DNA from: an uncultured Muribaculaceae bacterium
Lineage (GTDB): Bacteria > Bacteroidota > Bacteroidia > Bacteroidales > Muribaculaceae
Reading direction: 5' to 3'
NCBI GenBank assembly: GCA_910578075.1
Contig: CAJTPK010000023.1
Span: 3,405-67,404, forward strand
Length of the DNA: 64,000 bases
Under the pieces are notes generated by a model. The model was not told the DNA's origin and made no database searches. It saw only the letters and a program-made list of their open reading frames with translations. Made by a program: the position numbers and the translations under genes. Below, in pieces: positions 25,917-35,570 of the stretch (the stretch's first letter is position 1; each line of letters begins with the position of its first letter).

Positions 25917-27392
25917 TCAGAACGGTAGATCCTGGTCATCTCCGTCAAAATCATCAAAATCGTCAAAATCATCGAATCCGTCATCCTCAAGCCATGGGCG
26001 GTCAGGATCTCCGTCGGGATTCATCATTGATCCGAAATCAGGGAAAGGCATTCCGTGTGTCGGACGGTTCTGCATATTCTGACGAACTCTTGCCATAAGC
26101 TCGATTGAGCGTAAACAGTCCTTATAATTGTTGTTGGCGTTGGTTTTCTCAATAGAGAGTGCGGCATCTGAGTTCCCTTCCCATCGACGGCATAGGTAAA
26201 GTGGGTCGTAGATTCTGCCGATACTGTATTCCCGACTGATTCGCAGAGCCATGGCGTAATCCTCTCCGTAGCTTACATTCGGGAAGAGTATTTTGCGCGC
26301 GATAGGGGTGAAAAAAGCTCTCGGTGCTCCGAAGCCGTTGATGCGCAGGGCGTTGTTCGGTCCATTTGTGTCAGTCCATTCCTCATGGCTTATAAGACCC
26401 GGAGGAATCGGGTTCCCTTCAAAATCCACCATCATGTAGCTGCCGATTACCATACCATAGCTGCCGGCACGGAACTTGCTCACTATTGTTCTCAACACAT
26501 CCGGGGAATTATACAGGTCATCAGAATCAAGCTGAACCGCAAATCTTCCGCAATGTTCCGACAAGAGGGCACGGTTCCAGCAGCCTCCGATTCCAAGGTT
26601 CTCATCAGAGCTGACCTTGATTAGTTTCAATCTTGGGTCTGAAACTTTTTCAAGCATTTCGCGTGTGCCGTCGGTAGAGTCATTATCGACAACGATCACA
26701 TTGAAATCAAAATCGCAATTCTGCTGCAGGGCTGAATTCACAGCATCCATGACAGTCCTTGCGCGGTTTCTTACCGGAATCACCACAGATGCCTCAACCG
26801 GAAATTCCTCACAGTCATAATCCACAATTATGGTTCCGGGAGTAACCAGCCCGTCGATCTGACGGAGATGGTCGGTAAGCGCTTTCTCCATCTGCAGCTG
26901 ATAAGCACGGTTGCGAGGATCTACATAGTCATGTTGCTTCTCACCGCTCTTGCGGTAGTCGGCGCGGGTGGCGGTGTAGAGATATTCCGGAATCATAGCC
27001 ATCATTTTGCCGATGGTGATTCTGAGACGCAGAGAATACCAGCCGCCATCGAGCATGTCAGATTCTTCTCCGCTGAAATCTTCCGTGGCTGAAAGCACAT
27101 CTGCGGCATTAAGCAACACCAAAGGTCCGAAATCAAAATCATCGCGCACGGATCCCGGCTGATAGTCGTTAACAGGATGCAGCATTATGGAGCCATCACT
27201 GTTCCTTTCCCTGAAATAGGAATATGTGAGTGTTGAGTCAATTTCAGAGGCTATTTCTGTGAATCTATGCACACAGTGAGGGTCAAGTTCTATCTCCCGG
27301 TCATCAAGCTGCACGAGCACATATTGCTCAAGAGGCATTCTGAAGATTTCCTCCCTGAGATTATTGACATTGGTGAATCTTATGATGTTCAT
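25917..27392 (-). CDS. family 2 glycosyltransferase with acidic tandem-repeat tail
   Basis: A 491-residue protein. A GT-A (GT2) domain spans about residues 205-420, with SVVIPVRNRARTVMDAVNSA, the VDNDSTDGT motif and the DxD-type LDSDD metal site. About 200 N-terminal residues form an extra domain with no assigned function. The tail (about 470-491) is almost only Asp, Phe and Gly; three DDF units are encoded by 9-bp DNA repeats at 25945-25989. It lies 17 bp after the amidase-like gene and 12 bp before the DUF4922 gene. The product is unknown; a cell-envelope glycan is likely from context. Confidence 0.87.
   Translation of the reverse strand: MNIIRFTNVNNLREEIFRMPLEQYVLVQLDDREIELDPHCVHRFTEIASEIDSTLTYSYFRERNSDGSIMLHPVNDYQPGSVRDDFDFGPLVLLNAADVLSATEDFSGEESDMLDGGWYSLRLRITIGKMMAMIPEYLYTATRADYRKSGEKQHDYVDPRNRAYQLQMEKALTDHLRQIDGLVTPGTIIVDYDCEEFPVEASVVIPVRNRARTVMDAVNSALQQNCDFDFNVIVVDNDSTDGTREMLEKVSDPRLKLIKVSSDENLGIGGCWNRALLSEHCGRFAVQLDSDDLYNSPDVLRTIVSKFRAGSYGMVIGSYMMVDFEGNPIPPGLISHEEWTDTNGPNNALRINGFGAPRAFFTPIARKILFPNVSYGEDYAMALRISREYSIGRIYDPLYLCRRWEGNSDAALSIEKTNANNNYKDCLRSIELMARVRQNMQNRPTHGMPFPDFGSMMNPDGDPDRPWLEDDGFDDFDDFDDFDGDDQDLPF
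25945..25989. repeat. in-frame 9-bp repeats coding the acidic tail of the GT2 protein
   Basis: Units TCAAAATCA, TCAAAATCG, TCAAAATCA, TCGAATCCG and a degenerate fifth. On the coding strand each unit gives Asp-Asp-Phe or similar, so slippage would lengthen or shorten the tail without a frameshift. Confidence 0.75.
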
Positions 27393-27409
27393 GATTGTAG
27401 ATTGTTCTA

Positions 27410-30400
27410 TTATTTAGAAGATTTGAGGAATTCCGACATGATCCTGTCGCGGTCTGCCTTTTCGGTTAAAGTCTCTAAGGGCACAGACATTATAAGATTA
27501 TGGCTACGTCCGCGATCCACGATATATCCTGCCGGAAGATTGGTGTCGGTGAAGGTGAGTATCTCTTCAGCTTTTGCCCCAGGAGCGGGTGCAAGGGCAT
27601 CCGGATTCTGCACGATATAACACTCTTCATTGAGGGTGGAGGAATATCTAACTCTCCTGCCATCGGAGGTGCGTAACTCCCCTGAACGACTCACATCTGA
27701 GTTCTCAGCCGGAACAACACCTAACACTATTTCCCCGAAGTTGCGGTCTTCATCCCCGTATCTGAATCCGAAGATGTCGGAAACTATATTTTCCCCGCTG
27801 ACGAGTAGATTGCCCCCTCCATCTGAGAAGAGGCGTAGCTGGTGCTCAAGTTCTGGTGAGAATGTGCGGAATTTAAGTCCGCTCTTGCCGTTGCCGATTA
27901 TGCCTGCTTTCTGTTTGCCGAGAATCAGATCGACATTTTTGTAATTTGAAAGTTTTACGTTACCGCTTTCAACAGCTCCTACACTTGCCGAAACGAATCC
28001 AAAACCTGCATCAGCTATTGATTCTCCATGGATAGCAGGGAAATCGAAAGTGTTGCCGGCTATTATCTGGGTCGTGTGATTCGATCCGCTTCTTCCGAAA
28101 GCTTCTCCGGAATTGCGGTTGAATTCAGTCTGGTATCCGGTGAAGGATATGTCTTTGATATATGGAACACCAAAATCTTTATCGGATTCAAAACCTGCAT
28201 TGTTGCCGTCCTTGAAGTTTGCCGGACCGCTTACGCGGGTGAAACCATTGACCACAAGCACAGGTTTCTTCTCACCGGGAGCTTCTCTGAGCGCGAGTGT
28301 CTCGGATGGGAACGATTGCCCTCCCTTGTTGATGGCAATGATTCTGAAACTGTGAATTTCATTGTCAGCCACCTTAAGATCGTAATGCGTTTTTGATGTT
28401 TCTCCGATCTTGTGGAATCCGAGTTCGCCCTGATTCCGTCCGAGGATGACATACTTGTCGGGCATAGCAGTCTCTTCCAGCGGATCCGGAGTGGGTTCCC
28501 AGCTAAGTCTGTAAAGGTTTTTCTTTTCGCGCATGATGGCGAAATTTTTAACGGGCAAAGGTTGTATTACAAGTTCCCTGTCTTTTCTCTCGGCAAGGAA
28601 TCTTGCAAGACCTTTGTAAATAGCGCGGCCGACAGTGAAGCGGAAAGAAGGATCAAGCCCATACATCATATCAGCGAAATTCTGATGGCTCAGAAGCTCT
28701 ATCAGAGTTGTGGGCACTTCAGGCACACGCGCCTCCACATATGATTTGTCCCACATCGAGCGTCTGGTCCATGACGGCTCGTATTGGCGTCTGATGTCAT
28801 TGGTGATCTGTCGCATCACAAGGTCAGTGAGCATACGGGAGTTGATTCTCGGGGTGCCATCGCGATATGAATCGCCATTTTGGGTGAAGTATATTCCCAA
28901 TGTTCCCACGAATGAGTCATCAGCTCTCTTTCCTGCGTCGCTATGAAGGGCAAACGATAGATCCACCGGGATATTCAGACCTTCTCTGTTGGGGAGAACG
29001 CGGGAACCTCCGGCAAGGTAGTTGACCCAATGACCACGTGAGGTGTAATCATCTTTGTAATCGTCAGAACCATGATAGGGCGAATATATCGATTCCGGAA
29101 AACCGGCCCATTGCAGCCAGTAGCGGGCTCCTTCAAGAAAACGAGGCATGCCAGATGTGCGGAATGTAGGCGCTACTCCAGGTTTTGCGGGAGCGTCATA
29201 GTTGCCGGTCACGGTGGGGTCTGCAGGAACCGATGTGTCGGAAACATCCCCGCTTTCCTCTGTTGTTTCCTCGTCGGTCTCGGTTTCCTCATCATCTGAG
29301 GCTTCGGAGTCATCTTCTGATTCAGCCTCGACTTCCGTCTCGGCACTGTCGGAAGAGTTTTCCGGGGTGGATGGGTCGTAATATATATCTGAGCGTCGGT
29401 CGGAGCGGGCGATGTTGCCCATGCCACCTCCTATTTTTACGGCATCAGCGGTTACCGTCATCCCTTCCCCTTTCTCTGAAATGTTAGATAGTGTCACAAC
29501 AGGCTCCGTATCGCTGTAACCCTTGGTAAGAGGGAATGTGCCGAGATATATCCAGGTGCCTCCCCCCATAGTCTGGTTGACACGGAATTCTTTGGAGCCT
29601 CCTGAATAGTTTACAGTATAATGAGCGTCTTCCACCGAATTGGGGAAGGATTTATAGCTGACGTAGACGGCATATTCCCCATCTTCCGGAATATCTGCGT
29701 ACCATGCAGCCACAGATGGTTTTCCACCGGTGACGGTTGTGGTCTGGCGATAAGTTCCGTTTTCAAACGGATTCTCCGTGTCACGGAAATCCGGTAGGTC
29801 GTAGATGAATCCTTCAAGATCTCCTGTTATCCAAGGAGTGCTGCCTGTCATCTCTTTATAATATGGCTGGGAGAAAATCTGACCCTCGTCATTTGTGTCA
29901 TTATCAACGATGACTTCATTGCGGTTTGTGTCGCGCTCGCGCGGCAGCATGACGTAAGCACCTGCGTTCTCAAGCATTGGAACCACATAGGGCAATATGT
30001 AGCTCATGGTGTAGGTGTCCTCAAGCGACTGGAACAGCACCGGACGTTGCCACATCCAGGCTCCTGAGCCTGGTTTGAAGTAGCGCCCATGGGAATGCCA
30101 CAATGCTATGATGTCGTTCTCCATCCCTTTGTCTGGCTTTACAAACGGATTAGCCTCTACTACAAAAGGCGGATTTTTTCTGAATTTTTCAGGAAGTTTG
30201 TCGACTTTGGTAATATAATATGCCAATCCCTTCTGACCGACATTCAGATTCACCCTGTAATCCGATATGGAATCGGGCAAAGCTGCCTGCACGTGGTATG
30301 AAAGAGAATCTATCAATTCACGGGTCACAGGAAGATATGTGAAATTCTCATTGAGGCTTACCCTGGCTGTTTTTGAAAGTTTATCAGGCTTTACACTGTT

Positions 30401-30733
30401 TACACGCAAGCCACCGGGGTTAAGGTTGGATGGAATCCAGTCGATGAGACGCTGGTTTACGGTAAGCGTGAGCGAATCGTTTGAAGGCTGCTCCGGTGGT
30501 GGGGTCTGCGCCTTTACAACACGGCGGGATTTTTTACGTGTTGTCCTTTTTTTGCGTTTTGTAGACTTTCTCGAGTTTCTTTTTTTTGAACTTTTGGATT
30601 TTTTGGATACTGTTTGGGTGGTCTTTGCTTTTGAACGCTTTTTTGCAGCCTGGGATTCCACCGAATCAAATCCGGCGAGAACTATTACTGCTGCAATTAT
30701 TATGTATAAGAATCTTCTGAATTTCATTTCCAA
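27410..30733 (-). CDS. large exported N-acetylmuramoyl-L-alanine amidase-like protein with golvesin/xanthan-lyase-type insert
   Basis: An 1107-residue protein; homologues are often labelled xanthan lyase. A signal/anchor helix spans residues 9-21, followed by a very basic linker (31-75, almost half Lys/Arg). An amidase_3-like fold appears in two pieces: residues 205-285 with H213/H215 (LWHSHGRY) and E266 (PRERDTN), then 530-715 with H597 (LHSDAG) and E679 (TTLIELLSH). Between them lie a golvesin/CBM-like beta domain (about 325-435) and an acidic linker (about 459-497). A fibronectin-III-like region (about 740-830) and a C-terminal domain follow. The residues fit a zinc amidase acting on peptidoglycan; lyase activity is not supported by anything visible. 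It is the first gene of the envelope operon. Confidence 0.82.
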   Translation of the reverse strand: MEMKFRRFLYIIIAAVIVLAGFDSVESQAAKKRSKAKTTQTVSKKSKSSKKRNSRKSTKRKKRTTRKKSRRVVKAQTPPPEQPSNDSLTLTVNQRLIDWIPSNLNPGGLRVNSVKPDKLSKTARVSLNENFTYLPVTRELIDSLSYHVQAALPDSISDYRVNLNVGQKGLAYYITKVDKLPEKFRKNPPFVVEANPFVKPDKGMENDIIALWHSHGRYFKPGSGAWMWQRPVLFQSLEDTYTMSYILPYVVPMLENAGAYVMLPRERDTNRNEVIVDNDTNDEGQIFSQPYYKEMTGSTPWITGDLEGFIYDLPDFRDTENPFENGTYRQTTTVTGGKPSVAAWYADIPEDGEYAVYVSYKSFPNSVEDAHYTVNYSGGSKEFRVNQTMGGGTWIYLGTFPLTKGYSDTEPVVTLSNISEKGEGMTVTADAVKIGGGMGNIARSDRRSDIYYDPSTPENSSDSAETEVEAESEDDSEASDDEETETDEETTEESGDVSDTSVPADPTVTGNYDAPAKPGVAPTFRTSGMPRFLEGARYWLQWAGFPESIYSPYHGSDDYKDDYTSRGHWVNYLAGGSRVLPNREGLNIPVDLSFALHSDAGKRADDSFVGTLGIYFTQNGDSYRDGTPRINSRMLTDLVMRQITNDIRRQYEPSWTRRSMWDKSYVEARVPEVPTTLIELLSHQNFADMMYGLDPSFRFTVGRAIYKGLARFLAERKDRELVIQPLPVKNFAIMREKKNLYRLSWEPTPDPLEETAMPDKYVILGRNQGELGFHKIGETSKTHYDLKVADNEIHSFRIIAINKGGQSFPSETLALREAPGEKKPVLVVNGFTRVSGPANFKDGNNAGFESDKDFGVPYIKDISFTGYQTEFNRNSGEAFGRSGSNHTTQIIAGNTFDFPAIHGESIADAGFGFVSASVGAVESGNVKLSNYKNVDLILGKQKAGIIGNGKSGLKFRTFSPELEHQLRLFSDGGGNLLVSGENIVSDIFGFRYGDEDRNFGEIVLGVVPAENSDVSRSGELRTSDGRRVRYSSTLNEECYIVQNPDALAPAPGAKAEEILTFTDTNLPAGYIVDRGRSHNLIMSVPLETLTEKADRDRIMSEFLKSSK

Positions 30734-30793
30734 ATTATGGTTATATCAGTTGCCAACGCTTCCCAACCGTGGGCGCGATAATTAGACAGACTA

Positions 30794-30825
30794 CAAAATT
30801 AATGAAAAAAGGAGAGCGAAGCAAG
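30794..30825 (-). promoter_or_regulatory. promoter of the minus-strand envelope operon
   Basis: On the minus strand CTTG (30825-30822), a 20-bp spacer and TAATTTTG (30801-30794). The predicted start lies about 54 nt before the amidase-like gene, the first of seven closely spaced genes down to 19797. Confidence 0.7.
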
Positions 30826-30872
30826 CGTAAAACGCTACTATTCGTGCGTAGTTGAAAACCGTGGGTGTAAAA

Positions 30873-30904
30873 TTTGTTAAATAGCGATTATTGTGTTAAC
30901 TTCG
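30873..30904 (+). promoter_or_regulatory. promoter of the fumarase gene
   Basis: TTTG (30873-30876), a 20-bp spacer and TAACTTCG (30897-30904), one mismatch to TAnnTTTG. It gives a leader of about 23 nt. Confidence 0.6.
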
Positions 30905-30932
30905 CATATCGGATAACTCAAAAAATATTATA

Positions 30933-32582
30933 ATGGCAACAAAACCTTTTCACTATCAGGAAATGTTCCCGCTCGGTCCTGACACCACCGAGTATCAGCT
31001 CGTCACCAAAGACCATGTCAAGGTGGAGAACTGGAATGGTCACGAGATGCTTGTAGTAGAGCCGGAGGCTCTGACTCTTCTGGCCAATGTGGCTTCCCAT
31101 AACTGCTCTTTCATGCTCCGTCGTGAGCACAATGAGATGGTTGCGAAAATACTCAATGATCCGGAAGCTTCAGAGAATGATAAATATGTGGCACTTACCA
31201 TGCTCCGTAACGCGGAGGTGGCCGCCAAGGGCGTTCTCCCATTCTGCCAGGATACAGGCACGTCAATCTGCGCCGGTTATAAGGGTCAGCAGGTATGGAC
31301 TGGATGCGATGACGAAGAGAAAATCTCAGAGGGTGTTTACAAGACATATACTGAGAATAATCTCCGCTATTCGCAGAATGCTCCTCTCAATATGTATGAC
31401 GAGGTCAACACCGGATGCAACCTTCCCGCTCAGATCGAGATCCATGCTTGCGAAGGTATGGAATATAACTTCCTGTTTGTAGCAAAAGGTGGCGGTTCAG
31501 CCAACAAAACATATCTTTATCAGGAAACAAAGGCTATTCTGAATAAGAAAACTCTCGTTCCATTCCTGATAGAGAAAATGAAGACTCTCGGCACAGCTGC
31601 ATGTCCTCCTTATCATATCGCATTTGTCATCGGAGGAACATCCGCTGAGGCAAACCTTGCGGCAGTGAAGAAAGCTTCTGTGAAATATTATGATAACCTT
31701 CCCACAGAAGGTAACGAGTATGGTCATGCTTTCCGTGATGTAGAGCTTGAGAAGGAACTTCTTGAGGCTGCGCACTGTCTCGGTCTGGGAGCACAGTTCG
31801 GAGGAAAATATTTCGCTCATGATATCCGCGTGATCCGTATGCCGCGTCATGGTGCATCGTGTCCGGTAGGTATGGGCGTAAGCTGCTCTGCCGACCGTAA
31901 TGTGAAGGCTAAGATAAATAAAGACGGACTCTGGATTGAGAAACTTGATGAATTCCCCGGTGAGCTTATTCCCGAATCAATGCGTAACGCAGGCGAGGGA
32001 GAGGTTGTGAATATTGACCTTAACCGCCCGATGTCTGAGATTCTTGCCGAGCTTGACAAATATCCCGTTTCCACACGCCTTTCTCTCAAAGGCACAATCA
32101 TTGTAGGTCGTGATATCGCCCATGCAAAAATCAAGGAGCGTCTTGATGCCGGTGAGCCAATGCCTCAATATCTCAAAGATCACCCGATCTATTATGCCGG
32201 ACCGGCCAAGAAGCCGGAAGGCATGGCATCCGGTTCTTTCGGTCCGACAACCGCAGGACGTATGGACTCTTATGTAGACCAGTTCCAGGCAGCCGGCGGC
32301 TCGATGGTGATGATAGCGAAGGGTAACCGTAGCCAGCAGGTTACAGATGCCTGCCACAAGCATGGCGGTTTCTACCTCGGTTCAATAGGTGGTCCGGCAG
32401 CCATTCTCGCCAAGAACTCAATCAAGAGCGTTGAATGTCTCGAATATCCTGAACTTGGCATGGAAGCTATTTGGAAAATCGAGGTGGAGGATTTCCCTGC
32501 GTTCATCCTCGTTGACAACAAGGGTAACGACTTCTTCAAGCAGATCAAGCCCCGCTGTCCGATGAGCGACTGCGGCAAATAA
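30933..32582 (+). CDS. class I (Fe-S) fumarate hydratase
   Basis: A 549-residue class I fumarase that converts fumarate and malate through an oxygen-labile 4Fe-4S cluster. The alpha and beta parts are fused, as in E. coli FumA/FumB. Conserved parts are LPFCQDTGTSICAGY, the GGSANKTYL segment and the C-terminal beta domain (GPTTAGRMDSYVDQFQAAGG). Length is normal. In Bacteroidales it serves the reductive branch that makes fumarate for anaerobic respiration; the aspartase at 55412 in this window feeds the same pool. It is a single gene with its own promoter and terminator. Confidence 0.95.
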   Translation: MATKPFHYQEMFPLGPDTTEYQLVTKDHVKVENWNGHEMLVVEPEALTLLANVASHNCSFMLRREHNEMVAKILNDPEASENDKYVALTMLRNAEVAAKGVLPFCQDTGTSICAGYKGQQVWTGCDDEEKISEGVYKTYTENNLRYSQNAPLNMYDEVNTGCNLPAQIEIHACEGMEYNFLFVAKGGGSANKTYLYQETKAILNKKTLVPFLIEKMKTLGTAACPPYHIAFVIGGTSAEANLAAVKKASVKYYDNLPTEGNEYGHAFRDVELEKELLEAAHCLGLGAQFGGKYFAHDIRVIRMPRHGASCPVGMGVSCSADRNVKAKINKDGLWIEKLDEFPGELIPESMRNAGEGEVVNIDLNRPMSEILAELDKYPVSTRLSLKGTIIVGRDIAHAKIKERLDAGEPMPQYLKDHPIYYAGPAKKPEGMASGSFGPTTAGRMDSYVDQFQAAGGSMVMIAKGNRSQQVTDACHKHGGFYLGSIGGPAAILAKNSIKSVECLEYPELGMEAIWKIEVEDFPAFILVDNKGNDFFKQIKPRCPMSDCGK

Positions 32583-32610
32583 CGCAAGTTTACATAAACC
32601 AGAAATAAAA

Positions 32611-32655
32611 ACTCCCGGAATGACGGCATAACCAAGGTCTGTCATTCCGGGAGTC
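32611..32655 (+). terminator. hairpin after the fumarase gene
   Basis: ACTCCCGGAATGAC pairs with GTCATTCCGGGAGT across a loop of about 15 bases. The stem is long and perfect, but the following sequence is only weakly T-rich (CTTACAT). Confidence 0.7.
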
Positions 32656-32770
32656 TTACATCCATATGGATGTGGGGAATGGTAGAGCCGCTAATGAAAA
32701 GGGTTTGGTGAACAACGGGAGGCGTTAAGGAGTTTTAACAGAAAAGGTTTACGAATTTAATAGATGAGTT

Positions 32771-33631
32771 ATGAGACTTGACGGAAGAAGAAGCAGCTCT
32801 AATGTTGACGACAGGCGCGGACGGCGCACGGGATTGGTCGCTGGCGCGGGTGGTATAGGCGGACTTATCATCACTGCGCTTATAATCTGGATATCCGGTG
32901 GTAATCCTCTATCGGTGTTGAATAATGCCGGATCTTTAACCGGTAATCAGGTGCAACAGTCGTATACCCCGACAGAACAGGAGGAACGGTATGCTGAGTT
33001 TGCTAAGGTGATTTTGGCGGGAACGGAGGATGTCTGGACCGAGGAGTTCCGGAAGATCGGACGCACATATGAGCCTCCGAAGATGGTGCTTTTCACCGGA
33101 AGCGTGCAGTCGGGGTGCGGAAATGCCACTTCTTCAGTCGGACCATTCTATTGTTCCGCCGACAAGACTTTATATATCGATCTTTCGTTTTTTGAGCAGA
33201 TGGAGAAACAGATGGGGGCGGGAGGTGATTTTGCTTTCGCCTATGTTATAGCGCATGAGGTTGGACATCATGTGCAGAATCTTCTCGGCACTCTGGATGC
33301 CGCGCATCAGGAGATGGCAAGGCTTCCGGAGGCTGAATCAAATAAGTTGAGTGTAAGGACGGAACTACAGGCTGATTATTATGCCGGGGTCTGGGCTTAT
33401 CATGACAACCGTCTGTTCAACAGTCTTGAACCAGGCGATATAGAGGAGGGTTTAAATGCCGCGTCCAAGATCGGAGATGATTATCTTCAGAAACAGGCTC
33501 AGGGGTATGCAGTTCCTGAAACTTTCAATCACGGACGTTCAGATCAACGGGTGAAATGGCTTGAACTCGGAGCGCGAACCGGTGATCTATCCCGGGGTGA
33601 CACTTTCTCTCCAAGCTATTCCGCGTTGTGA
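32771..33631 (+). CDS. neutral zinc metallopeptidase (YpfJ family)
   Basis: A 286-residue membrane-anchored putative zinc peptidase of the YpfJ/neutral_zincin family. A short basic N-terminus (MRLDGRRSSSNVDDRRG) precedes one membrane helix (about residues 27-45). The zinc motif HEVGHHVQ (about 165) is intact, and the downstream LQADYYAGVWAY segment supplies the third ligand region. The family's substrates are unknown. Its start lies about 190 bp after fumarase; it is followed by lepA with a separate promoter. Confidence 0.9.
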   Translation: MRLDGRRSSSNVDDRRGRRTGLVAGAGGIGGLIITALIIWISGGNPLSVLNNAGSLTGNQVQQSYTPTEQEERYAEFAKVILAGTEDVWTEEFRKIGRTYEPPKMVLFTGSVQSGCGNATSSVGPFYCSADKTLYIDLSFFEQMEKQMGAGGDFAFAYVIAHEVGHHVQNLLGTLDAAHQEMARLPEAESNKLSVRTELQADYYAGVWAYHDNRLFNSLEPGDIEEGLNAASKIGDDYLQKQAQGYAVPETFNHGRSDQRVKWLELGARTGDLSRGDTFSPSYSAL

Positions 33632-33645
33632 ATCCGTATGTCTAC

Positions 33646-33677
33646 ATTGTGAATTACGTTAATTTTCACTAATTTTG
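33646..33677 (+). promoter_or_regulatory. promoter of lepA
   Basis: ATTG (33646-33649), a 20-bp spacer and TAATTTTG (33670-33677), giving a leader of about 17 nt before lepA. Confidence 0.6.
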
Positions 33678-33700
33678 CAGGAAATTAGAACGTTCAACAG

Positions 33701-35488
33701 ATGAAAAATATAAGGAATTTCTGCATAATCGCGCATATCGACCATGGAAAGTCGACATTAGCCGACCGTCTTCTTGAAAGAACCAATACTGTGGTGGGAA
33801 AGGATATGGAGGCCCAGGTGCTTGATGACATGGATCTTGAGAAGGAGCGTGGAATCACCATCAAAAGTCATGCCATACAGATGGATTATGAACTTGATGG
33901 GGAGAAATATACTCTTAATCTTATTGACACTCCCGGACATGTGGATTTTTCATATGAGGTGTCACGCTCGATTGCAGCCTGCGAGGGTGCTCTCCTTATC
34001 GTGGATGCATCTCAGGGCATCCAGGCTCAGACCATCTCCAATCTCTATATGGCTATTGACAATGATTTGGAGATTATACCGGTGATAAACAAGTGCGATC
34101 TTGACAGCGCAAAGCCCGAAGAGGTGGAAGACCAGATTGTTGATCTGCTCGGTTGCGACCATGAGGAGATCATACGTGCGAGTGGCAAAACCGGTATGGG
34201 GGTCGATGAGATTCTTAAAGCTATTGTGGAGAGGGTTCCTGCTCCAAAGGGAGATCCGGAGGCTCCGCTTCAGGCTTTGATATTTGACTCTGTTTTCAAT
34301 CCTTTCCGAGGTATCATAGCTTATTATAAGATCGTGAACGGAACCATCCGTAAAGATGATTTCGTCAAATTCGTATCTACGGGTAAAGAGTATCATGCCG
34401 ATGAGGTGGGTGTGCTCAAACTTGATATGGCTCCCCGTAAAGAGCTTTCTGCCGGTAATGTGGGATATATCATCTCCGGTATCAAAAGCTCAAAGGAGGT
34501 GAAGGTGGGAGATACTATCACGCATGTAAACCGTCCTTGTGAGAAAGCCATCGCCGGATTTGAGGAGGTTAAACCAATGGTGTTTGCGGGTGTTTATCCT
34601 ATAGAAACAGAAGATTTCGAGAACCTTCGCGCATCACTTGAGAAGCTTCAGCTCAATGACGCCTCATTGACATTCCAGCCGGAGTCGTCAGCGGCACTTG
34701 GTTTCGGTTTCCGTTGCGGATTCCTCGGTTTGCTTCATATGGAGATAGTGCAGGAGCGTCTTGGTCGGGAGTTCGACATGGATGTCATCACCACTGTGCC
34801 GAACGTATCATATCTGGTGTATGATAAGAAAGGGAACAAGACCGAGGTTCATAACCCCTCCGGACTTCCTGAGGCAACATTGATCGACCATATCGAGGAG
34901 CCTTATATCAGGGCAACCATCATCACCCAGGCGGATTATATAGGTCCGATCATGACTCTCTGTCTCGGAAAGCGCGGAGAGTTGGTGAAACAGGAATATA
35001 TTTCGGGTAACAGAATGGAGCTTACCTTTGATATGCCGCTCGGTGAGATTGTCATCGATTTCTATGACAAACTGAAGAGCATTTCAAAAGGTTATGCATC
35101 GTTTGATTACCATATTCATGATTTCAGGGAGTCTAAACTTGTGAAGCTTGATATCCTTCTGAACGGTGAGAGTGTGGACGCCTTGTCAACTCTTACACAC
35201 GAGGCTAATGCAGTGAGATTCGGCCGCCGCATGTGTGAGAAACTGAAGGAGCTTATACCTCGTCAGCAGTTCGACATAGCTATCCAGGCTGCCATTGGTG
35301 CGAAGATTATAGCGCGTGAGACAATCAAGGCTGTCAGGAAGGATGTGACAGCAAAGTGTTATGGTGGCGACATCTCGCGTAAGCGCAAGCTTCTTGAGAA
35401 ACAGAAGGCGGGAAAGAAGAGAATGAAGCAGATCGGTTCAGTCGAAGTGCCACAGAAAGCCTTCCTTGCAGTCCTCAAACTTGACTGA
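33701..35488 (+). CDS. lepA: elongation factor 4 (LepA)
   Basis: A 595-residue translational GTPase that back-translocates or remodels stalled ribosomes. The G domain has IAHIDHGKSTLADRLLE (G1), the GITIKS switch (G2), DTPGHVDF (G3) and NKCDL (G4). The LepA-specific C-terminal domain ends at VPQKAFLAVLKLD as expected. Length is standard (about 595-600 residues). Confidence 0.97.
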   Translation: MKNIRNFCIIAHIDHGKSTLADRLLERTNTVVGKDMEAQVLDDMDLEKERGITIKSHAIQMDYELDGEKYTLNLIDTPGHVDFSYEVSRSIAACEGALLIVDASQGIQAQTISNLYMAIDNDLEIIPVINKCDLDSAKPEEVEDQIVDLLGCDHEEIIRASGKTGMGVDEILKAIVERVPAPKGDPEAPLQALIFDSVFNPFRGIIAYYKIVNGTIRKDDFVKFVSTGKEYHADEVGVLKLDMAPRKELSAGNVGYIISGIKSSKEVKVGDTITHVNRPCEKAIAGFEEVKPMVFAGVYPIETEDFENLRASLEKLQLNDASLTFQPESSAALGFGFRCGFLGLLHMEIVQERLGREFDMDVITTVPNVSYLVYDKKGNKTEVHNPSGLPEATLIDHIEEPYIRATIITQADYIGPIMTLCLGKRGELVKQEYISGNRMELTFDMPLGEIVIDFYDKLKSISKGYASFDYHIHDFRESKLVKLDILLNGESVDALSTLTHEANAVRFGRRMCEKLKELIPRQQFDIAIQAAIGAKIIARETIKAVRKDVTAKCYGGDISRKRKLLEKQKAGKKRMKQIGSVEVPQKAFLAVLKLD

Positions 35489-35570
35489 CACTGCGTTTGT
35501 TGATATATTATAATAAACAACAGACTGTCTCCGGTATTGGGTGAGGCAGTCTTATAAAATTTATGATACT

